DNA of 21,274 bases, from contig MU070183.1 of NCBI GenBank assembly GCA_002284615.2, positions 1 to 21,274 of the forward strand, written 5' to 3'. Shown in pieces: positions 10,111 through 18,800 of the stretch. Source of the stretch: Dunaliella salina. Lineage: Eukaryota; Chlorophyta; Chlorophyceae; Chlamydomonadales; Dunaliellaceae. The notes beneath the pieces were generated by a model that was given only the letters and a program-made list of their open reading frames with translations, did not search any database and had not been told where the DNA came from. The position numbers and the translations under genes were made by a program. Position 1 is the stretch's first letter; every line of letters begins with the position of its first letter.

Positions 10111-10142
10111 ATATGTAAAGGAAATCACTGTATCATCACTGG

Positions 10143-10628
10143 GTGGCTCTCCCTTTGAAACCTTTGGCTGCACATAGAGCGCCCTTTTCTGTTTCTAGGT
10201 ATTTGCATCTTGATCTAGGCAAGCATATGCTGAGACACACCGCGCATTTTCGATTGCATGCACACACCCTAAGAATTGAGACATCACTTTGGCAGGAGCA
10301 CACTTCAGTTTGTGATAAATGTGACCTAGGAGGACAAGATGAAACACACGCTGTGTTCCTTTGTTCTTGCAGTCCTGTGTGTTCTCTTAGAAGGACTTAT
10401 GAGCATCTCTTTTCTGATTTCCCCTCTGCTCACAGAGTTCTTCAAGTTGAGAAAGGCGCTTTTCTCTACACTCAGGCTAGTTCTGAGGATGTCTTTCATT
10501 TCTTACAGGACCAAACTAATGGGGCTTATCGTTTTATTTTTAATTTCATGGATATTTATTCTTTGAATGGAACAGTCCATCAGGCCGAGCAGCCAAACAA
10601 CCTGGCTGAAGGTCAAACCCTATTGTAA
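10143..10628 (+). pseudogene. LINE-A family C-terminal fragment (zinc-knuckle domain)
   Basis: This 161-codon open frame matches the end of a LINE polyprotein. RYLHLDLGKHMLRHTAHFRL and HTLRIETSLW are followed by CDKCDLGGQDETHAVFLC (C-x2-C-x8-H-x4-C, all four ligands present), then SLRRTYEHLF and a short tail ending at a stop. Its first third aligns with the last part of LINE-A (YVYLDLPIHIARSLVRF). The two therefore overlap in protein coordinates, and this is a separate copy rather than the missing end of LINE-A. It lacks the RT, so it is probably a 5'-truncated insertion. A short A-tract lies just after the stop (about 10651-10660). Confidence 0.8.
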
Positions 10629-10751
10629 CCTTATAACCAAAGCTCTGCCTTAAAAAAAAAAGGAATTCCTTGGTGAAGGCAAAAACAAATGTGCTTGAGC
10701 CTTTTGGATAAAGCTGCTAGCAATGTAACCTTACCTAAAGCTGCTCTAATC
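10629..10751. other. LINE-A family 3' flank
   Basis: It contains TGTAACCTTATAACCAAAGC, a run of ten A, and then a second imperfect version (TGTAACCTTACCTAAAGC). It looks like the 3' end of the LINE fragment with a duplicated terminal segment. Confidence 0.4.
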
Positions 10752-10902
10752 CTGACGAGGAGGACAAGATGAGGGGGTGAACTCCTTACATGTGTATTTG
10801 ATATTAATTAAAAGGGGCAGAACTCAAGATCTCCGGTGCGGATCCGCGAGGTCCACACTTTCTTACAAAGATGCTGTTCCAACTAATTGGAGTTCATAAC
10901 AG
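10752..10902 (+). repeat. Unclassified repeat R, copy 2
   Basis: Starts CTGACGAGGAGGAC, contains GTGAACTCC and TGTGTATTTGA, and ends TTCATAACAG. It is in direct orientation to copy 3 and inverted to copy 1. Copies 1 and 2 flank the LINE-A fragment as an inverted pair. Confidence 0.8.
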
Positions 10903-11062
10903 TTTCGGAAGCTTAGCTGGCTTAGCGTCGGTGCTGCGTTGGGCCCACACAGCGCAGCCCCACGGCAGCGTCCCAGGGCGCCAAGGCTGCACCATCAGCT
11001 CCGCCAACCCAGGAGGGTGGCTTTGCTACCAAACTGCTATGTTGTTGTGACCACATGGCTGG
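10903..11062. other. GC-rich spacer between repeats
   Basis: Base composition is richer in GC than the neighbouring DNA (for example CGCAGCCCCACGGCAGC). A short minus-strand frame covers it, but I recognise no product. Confidence 0.35.
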
Positions 11063-11199
11063 CTGACGAGGAGGACCAGGTAAAGGCGTGAACTCCTTTA
11101 CATGTGTATTTGAGATCGGGTGAAAGGGGCAGAACTCAAGATCTTGGGCAAGATTCACACTTCATCACAAAAATACTGTTCCAACTAGGTTTATAACAG
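11063..11199 (+). repeat. Unclassified repeat R, copy 3
   Basis: Starts CTGACGAGGAGGACC and ends TTTATAACAG, parallel to copy 2. All three copies share the same terminus, so it is probably a real element end. Confidence 0.8.
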
Positions 11200-11440
11200 T
11201 GACACTAAAAACAAATGGATTTGGAAGGATTGGTTGTTTCTCATCGAGTGATCAAAATTCATAATGCAACCACCTCTCTCACTTACCAGAGCCACAGTGT
11301 AGTTTCCATAAAGCACAAGCTTTTAAAAATGTTGGCTGCACCCCAGGCAAGTCCGATTGTCCGAAGTCCTCTGCATTCTCCACTCAGGCACATGAATAAA
11401 TGCTCGACGCCAGGTTTGGTGGCCCAGTACAAAATATGTC
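11200..11440. other. No gene recognised
   Basis: A 95-codon plus frame crosses this stretch without recognisable similarity. No repeat match was found. Confidence 0.35.
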
Positions 11441-11516
11441 CCCACCACCATCGTGCGCCTCCTGACAAAAGTTTCCCCCCACCATCATCGTGCGCCTCCT
11501 GACAAACACAGTTCCC
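11441..11516. repeat. Short tandem repeat, unit about 36 bp
   Basis: Two units (CACCACCATCGTGCGCCTCC and CACCATCATCGTGCGCCTCC, each followed by TGACAAA and a C-rich joint). The start of a third is interrupted by the SINE at 11522 and seems to resume at about 11614 (CCAACCATCACCGTGC). Confidence 0.7.
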
Positions 11517-11521
11517 CACCA

Positions 11522-11609
11522 AAGAAAGAGAAAGAAAGAAAAGTCTTTGCAGGCCAGAGGTCGCGCGCATTAAGGGGGGCCCCCCAACTGAAAAGCTAGA
11601 GGCCTCACC
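11522..11609 (-). mobile_element. Short SINE-like insertion (about 88 bp)
   Basis: On the minus strand it reads a GGGGCCCCCCTTAATGCGC block, a hairpin-capable CGACCTCTGGCC, then AAAGACTTTTC and a TTTC tail. The flanks AGTTCCCCACCA and AGTTTCCAACCA (10 of 12 alike) are a possible target duplication. Its length and 5' end are almost the same as those of the element at 2059-2145. Confidence 0.6.
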
Positions 11610-11789
11610 AGTTTCCAACCATCACCGTGCTGCAGCCTTAACGGCATCAAACACACCCGCAAGCTCCTCTGCCTCTGCATCGCCCAAGCGCCTGGCTTCA
11701 AGTGCGTACCTGTGTACAGTGCATAGTTCAAGGAGACGTGTTAGCAATAAACAAAGGTAAAAAAGTACAAAGAACAAAGGAAACGACAT

Positions 11790-12019
11790 ATGCAGATAAT
11801 TCTGCTTACATCAAATTCTGGAAAAGGAGGCACATTGGCTTTGTGCTGTGAGGATTCCTTCCCAGGCAATAAGAGGGAGACTTCTGTCGATCTGGCGGTT
11901 CCCGGCAGCATGGGCAGCTAGCAATATACAATAAATCATGGCTTCTAAAACAGCAATAAATGTTTGCAACAGACTGAGCAAGTGTGAGATCCAAACCAGC
12001 TTTGACCTGCCATCCCCTC
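11790..12019 (-). terminator. Probable 3' UTR and poly(A) signal of the Nup155-like gene
   Basis: Downstream of the gene's TAG stop, a TGTAA motif occurs on the minus strand at 11806-11810. TGTAA is the usual polyadenylation signal in chlorophyte nuclear genes. It would give a 3' UTR of roughly 220 bases. The cleavage point is inferred. Confidence 0.45.
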
Positions 12020-12077
12020 CTAATTCGTACAGCGCCAATGCATTTTTGTGACCAAGCCTGCTTGTGCATTCCTTAAT
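12020..12077 (-). CDS. NUP155: Nup155-like terminal exon G
   Basis: 58 bases: one base completing an arginine codon, 18 codons (LRNAQAGLVTKMHWRCTN) and TAG at 12022-12020. The acceptor is TTTCTTGCAG. The intron before it is only about 104 bases. The terminal sequence is not conserved enough to prove the stop, but phase and acceptor fit. Confidence 0.65.
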
Positions 12078-12805
12078 CTGCAAGAAAGACACCTTTCTCA
12101 GAACTAATCCACTCATCCGAGTTTACAGGGGCTGAAGCAGCTCGTTTCCAGGTCCTGTCCAGCACTTCCTTTCACGCATACCTTTCACACGCATCTGCCA
12201 GGTTACCGGCTTCCCTGTGTGCCAGCGTAAGCGCTGCCTGCGGGCCTGCTGCTCGCCCCTGCCCCATGCCAGTGGCCAGCGCCAGGCCATCAGCGGTTGC
12301 CAAGCCAGGGGCCACGAGAGCAGAAACGACCTCAGCTTGAGCTGCACGGCAGAGGTGCGCCAGCGAGCGCAGCAGGCTGACCTGCGGGTCAGCAAAGGGG
12401 GAGCAGATGAGCAGTTTTGCAAAAAAGAGAGGAGCGATAGACTGGGGGGAAAATCTCTACATCTATGGCATCATCCAATCCAGGCTTGGGCTGGGGAATG
12501 ACAGAAAAGCCTTGACCATTTCCTTTGCTGTGCTGATGGACAGATGCAGCACAAGGGCTGGCAATGTCACAGACTGACTGGTGACATAGACCAAGTGATG
12601 GGCAGTGGCCGCAAGGGCTGCAATCCTTTTGTGCAGACTGATTGACAACAGACATGCGCTGCACAGCAACAGTGGCATCCGTTGCAGCTTGCCTAGACAT
12701 GAGTAAGGCCAAGGAACCAATGCACGCGTACCATGAGCTCTCCAGCGCATGTCTTCCCACACACCCATCCACACACACACACATACACACAGACACACAC
12801 ACACN

Positions 12806-12873
<68 letters not shown>

Positions 12874-15800
12874 CAGCAAATACAGCTCACATACACATAC
12901 CTTGAGTCGAACCTGCGCAAGCTCCGCTTCAGGTACACCTGGCGCCCGCCTTGCTAGGAGCAGCTCATACACACGCAGCGCTGCCGGCAACGAATTGTGG
13001 CACGCTCCCAGCATGGCACGTGCCATGGCATCGCCTTTATACCTGTCCATTGAGGGGCATGGAGGTTTTCCCTTTTAAAAGAATAAGAACAAAAATAAAA
13101 ATAGAAATAAAAACAATAATAACAACAATAATGATAATGACGACAACAATGATGATAATACCATAGCGACATCGGTTTGCGATTATTAAATAATTATTGA
13201 GGGTCCTTGCAATGTGGATTGTCTTTAGAAATTATCTTTTCCAAGGCCTCGAATTTTGAGGTACAGGTTTATATTGAGCAAATTACAGCGCCCCAAATGC
13301 AGCCTCATGGTGCAAAGGGGCAGGGAACCTGAAAAAAGAATCCTGTTGACATGGGCTGAAGGAAGCGGAAGCGGGAGGAGGGCAACCCTGAGCTGGCAAT
13401 GAAGGTGACTGAGGGTGACAAGGGGGTGGCTAATGCAGTGCATGGCAACTTCCTCCCCCCCTCAGTGGGGCAGGCCCAAGTCCTATCTATGGTCCAAGCA
13501 GCACCTGGACCCAAGGTTATATGGATGCAGTTTCTCAACATCCATCTTCCAGGTCACAAGGGGGGCAAGGGAAGGGGTGGGTGTGGGAAAGGCTTTGGAG
13601 CCTTTTCAGAGAGGCCAATGGAGGTGTCTGAGGACATCACGGAATCCTCAGATATCTAGATGGAGGAGGGGATGCGTAGAGACGAAGAGCCAGTGCATGA
13701 GGCGCAAAAACGTAGAAGTCCGCAAATGTTGAATTTTCCTGGATGACCTCGTAAAGCCTTTAAGCTCGTAAATAAATTAATGAAATTGTTTCGGCATCTT
13801 GTAATAAACCAGCGTTGCAAAACATTAGCGTCGCTTCGGTAATAATAATAATACTCATTGCAAGGAGTCTAGCTGGGACATGTGTCCCAGCTAGAAAAAG
13901 ACGAGCGAAGCCCCCCTTAAAGGTCTTCCGCGCAAGGGATAAAGAAATTCCTCCAACAACGGCTGCTTGCCAATTTCTGTCCTGTGAGCGCCTGGGAGCA
14001 GTAGGAAGAGAGGTGAAAGGCAGGAGGCTTGACAAAAGAATCATCGGTAAAAAGCAAATGTGGGAACAAACCCTAAGTGCATACACCTTCTATCTATCTC
14101 CCACCTTTGCAGCAGCATGTGAAACACACCCCTCCTATACAAAACAAAGGAGCACCCACTGCCTTTCATTCTACGCTGAAAACCGGACACCATGACATTT
14201 CAAAGCATGCAGCCTTGGCATTCCAAAGCGTGTGCTTTGCCATGGTCATCGCAAACACAGAAGGGCATCCCAGCCACTTACCCATCGGCTGCAGTGGTAG
14301 CAGCAGCATGTGCAGTTGGCCACAGGCCAGCCGCCACCTGCTCCATCCTGAAGGCCACGTGGGTGGCGGGGAAGCTGCAAATCAACACGCGTGACACACC
14401 ATTACCAAACGGCACAGTTAGTGTTGTCTGCAATTAATGACATTGACACAGTTAAAGTGTTCTGTAATCAATCCATCAATCCATCAATCCATGAATCCAC
14501 CAATCAATCAGTCAATCAACCAGTCAATCCATCTATCCATCAATCAATTTATCAATTCTTGAGTCAGACAGGTAACAAAGGCAAGGGCAGGCCAGGGGCA
14601 ACCCTTTTGCAACGGGGCATGCTCCTGTGTTCAAGAAACACCACAGCCGGAAGCTTGGTCTGCTGCTGTGCACCTTGCGGTCAGGCGTGTGTGTTGTGCA
14701 TGCATGACTGCAAAACTGCAGGCACAGTCATCTTGTTGATGAAGGGGGTTGTCAAACCAGTCAGCTCATGGGGGGGTTGCCAAATTAGTCTACTTGTTGG
14801 TGAGGGGGGTTGCCAAGGGGGTTGAGTTGCCAAATCAGTTGGCGCGCGAAGAGGGGAGTTGCCATGGCAGCCAGCTTGTTGATGAGGGGGAGGTGCTAGA
14901 ACAGGCCTTCCCTTCCCCTCATGGCGACGCCAGATGTTTGAAAAGGGTTGCGTGTGCAGGCAGGCAGCAAGGGATTCGAGGGGCACACCAGCTACAAAGG
15001 GAATCAGCAAGGAGAGGCCAAGAGAGCTGTGGAGCCAAGGCTGCTAAGTGAGCTGTAGGATCAAGGCAGCCAGGTGAACTGCACAGCCAAGGCAGCCAAG
15101 TGAGCTGAGGAGCCAAGTCAGCCAAGTGAGCCGTGGAACCAAGTCAGCCAAGTGGGCCACACAAGGCAGCCAGTGAGCTGCACAACCAGGGTGCTAAGTG
15201 AGCTGGGATCAAGGCAGCCAAGTGAGCAGAGGAGCAAGGCAGCAAAGTGAGTTGCACGGCCGATGCAGCCCAATGAGCTGTGGAGCCAAGGCTGCTAAGA
15301 GAGCTGTGGGATCAAGGCAGCCAAGTGAGCTGAGGAGCCAAGACAGCCAGGAGAGCTACACACGAGGCAGCCAGGTAAGCTGCGGAAGCAAGGCTGCTGA
15401 GTGTGCTGAGGGATCAAGGCAGCAAAGTGAGTGAGCTGCACAGCCGAGGCAGCCAGGTGAGCTGAGCTGTGGAGCCAAGGCTGCTGAGGAAGCTGTGGAA
15501 CCAGGTCAGCATTTCCATAACAGAAACAACTAAATGTGATCCTCCCAAAAAAAGAGGGCGGAGCTGATGCTCCTCCTGCTATGGTTTACCCCCATTCACC
15601 TCAATTCAGAGGGTTTGCTCCTAAAGACGGACCCAATCATCAGCTTTATTGAAACAAATCATGTAAGGGGGCCTGCGCCTCTTGCCACCCCTTAATGCCC
15701 CATTTCTTCTATACAAGTATAAGCACTTTCAACTACTGCTCACGAGTACAAGCGTTAGAGCTTGTAGTTTTCATGCTTAATTACTGTGGGCAAGGATATG

Positions 15801-18800
15801 GGCATGAAATTTGCAGGAGTGGTGGCGTCGAGTTTCAAAGTTGACAAACCAGGAGCCTTATGTCTCCATCCAGAGCTTGTGCTTCCCTTGCTAGGGATGC
15901 CATTGCACCTGAATTCATGAAGTTTGCTCCTTACCATCGGGTGAATTGAAATGAATAATGCAAGGGGCCCCCCTGCTCCTGTACTTGCATCAGACTCCAA
16001 CTCATGTTCACAATCCAAGCATTGGAGCACACCACGTTGATGCAGGTCCCAAATGGCTCAAAGCTTTATTCTTTCAGGGTTGACCGCACCAAACACTGAG
16101 GGACTATGCCCCAGGGGACTCCGCCCCAAGAAACTACCATCTCACAAATGAGCTGCACAGCCAAGGCAGCAAAGCGTGGAACCAAGGCAGCCAAGTGAGC
16201 TGCGGAACCAAGGCAGCAAAGTGTGGAACCAAGGCAGCCAAGTGAGCTACGGAACCAAGGCAACCAAGTGAGCTGCACAGCCGAGGCAGTCAGGTGAGCT
16301 GTGGAGCCAAGGCTAAGCTGTGGGATCAAGGCAGCTAAGTGAGTTGAGGAGCCGAGCCAGCAAAGCGTGCTGCGAAACCAAGGCTACTAAGTGTGCTTTG
16401 GTACCACGGCAGGCCAGCGAAACTCTGCGATGAGTATGAGACCCTAAGCAGGAAGGGAGCCGCCCTCACCAAAATCACAAACCTTCCTCTGCAGCAGCCC
16501 CAAGGGGATCCCCCTCAACAAAAAACAGCAGCCCTAAGGGAGTGTCAACAAAAACCTGCAGCCCCAAGGGAGCTGCCCGCAACAAAAAATCAACGCTTTT
16601 CCTCTGCAGCAGCCCCAGTAAGCTCACCTGGCCTTGTGGGGATTGATTACATTCCAAGGATCATACAACATCAGATCTGCTCCGCTGTGTGCTTGGGGCT
16701 TTCCCGCTTGGGCACGACAAGCTTAAAAAATCCCTCAGCCTTCCTCTGCAGCAGCCCCAGGAAGGTGACCTTTGGTGGGGCTCACTCTTAGTGCCAACGT
16801 TGACTGTTGGGTCTTTCCTCAATGCACGCTGGTTATGTCCAGCGCAGACTGTCACTTTTTAAGCTCACCTGGCCTCGTGGGGGAAAAACTGTGAGCCCAG
16901 GCGCTCCACCAGCGCAGCCACGGCAGACATGCGCGCAGTCAGGCCCGCACCAATACCACGGCCCAAGGGGGGCGAAAGCATGGAGGGCTGCTGGCTAGTG
17001 CTGTCCCCCATGATGGCACCTGCATGTTTAGGTGACGGATTTTCAGGGTTCAGGGTTTAGCGTCGGGGTCCATGTTCTGACCAAGGTGTGTACTTTCTCA
17101 GGTTCACAGGGTATAGGGTTTAGGGTTTAATGTTCACGTTTGCTTTCACAGGGTTTTAATGGTATAGGGTTTAGGGTTTAGGATGTATGTTTGTGACCAA
17201 AGTGTGTTGTCTGTCACCCCTGTGCTGATCCTCTGTCTTCCCCCGGCTCGTGCATGTGCATATGGAAGTGCACATGCAAGTGTGCATGCTGCTGCTTCCA
17301 CTGCTTTCACCTCTAGCTTCTCAATACCCATGCTCTCCAGGAAAACGACAACCTTTTCAACTTCCACGCTGAGTTGTGAGCATTTCCTCGTTTGAAGCCA
17401 GCCCAGGCATGCAATGCCAACAAGTGAGGAGTTCTTGCCCCGCAGGATTCCAAGCGAACTGAACTGAGTATGCAGGGTAATCAATATTGATACATTGAAC
17501 ACTTCTGCATCAAAAAAGGTGTGGATGAGGTGTTGCAGGTGAGCCAGGGGCATGTTTTGAGGCGTTTTAGGCCATTCCTGGCAAAATGGGTGCCATGATG
17601 CATGTTTTGACCCGAATTGGCCCCACTTTTTGGCTCCCAGGTAGTTTTTGTGTCAAACCCGACCCATCAGAGTGAAAAAACGGTGGTGTTAAATTTGGCC
17701 TCCAAGCACATACAGCATGAGCGCATCTGCCATGCAGAAGTGGTGCAAAACTGGAAATTAGGCATGCACAGCATCTGTCCACAACCTGAGTATGAGGTGT
17801 TGTTTAGTATGGTTGCTCAAGTATGCCTAAACAAGTTTGGGGGCCCAGGTGCAAGTGTGCGTTTTCCTGGGGCTCGGTCAAAGCTGGGAACAACTTAAAC
17901 CAAGGATCTTACCTCAGTGCTCCACTCAGCACCCTGACAGAACGGGATTGCTTTTCACCTCAAAAACTCAACTCCTGCTAAATGGGACCTCACCTGGTGC
18001 CTTGAGTGGCCTGGTCATGTGTTCCAGAACGTCTCATTGATGGCACTTCAATAAAACAAATTGTTTAAGTCGTCGCTCAAATCCGCTCTCCAATTCATTT
18101 ACGCATTGCAAAGCCTTTCTCGTCATTTCCCTGCCAAATTGGTCGATTTGCTTGACTTCCGCCCCAGCCTGCCAAACCCCCCAGGATATGCTCCTGACGA
18201 AAAGCCCAACCATCGCTGCGGGTCAAGTAAGCCGAAGGAGTGGTTCCTGAGGACCCCATTCTGGCAGGGCTTTACCTGACTCCTGGCCTCCCACACTGGG
18301 CACCCCCACAGCACAAACTGAGTTTGCAGAGTTGCTCAGAAGGGTCAAAATAAAGTTCCTGCATACTCAGATTTGGCTGGCCCCACTGGGGAGAGAACTC
18401 AAAATTAGATGCCTGACCTGATTTGAAGGCAACAATCCGCACAAAATCACTTTCTAGGTGTCCTGCAGGGCATCGCCCCACAGCTGCCGTACCAGGACAA
18501 CAATGCACGTGGACATATTCCCTCAGCTGTCAAACCACAACAATCCATGCAAATTCACTCTCTCCAGCTGCCGTACAAGGATAACAATCCACACAAACTC
18601 ACTTTCTGGATGGTCTGCCGCTGCCAGCAGAGCGTGGTCCCACAGCTGCCGTACCAGCGCTGCGTCCACAGCACTGCCCGCAAAGTCGATGAGCTGCAAG
18701 CACACATCCCACATCTGCACACAAAGCGCACCAGCAAAGTCAATAAGGTGCAATTTCTGCATGGTCTGCTGCTGCCAACAGGGCGTGGTCCAACAGCTGC

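Noticed and set aside
4405..10628. LINE-A split into two halves by the LINE-B insertion (2546-4453 plus 10143-10628)
   Set aside because: The two pieces overlap in protein coordinates (YVYLDLPIHIARSL versus RYLHLDLGKHMLRH), so they are two different copies of the family.
12389..13078. Long frames full of alternating Cys-Val or His-Thr across 12770-12872
   Set aside because: They are translations of the CA/GT microsatellite. Only the part before the donor at 12901 on the minus strand is coding.
17146..17553. mTERF-like protein
   Set aside because: Only one faint helix-like match, and the frame ends in translated telomere-like repeat; not enough to call.
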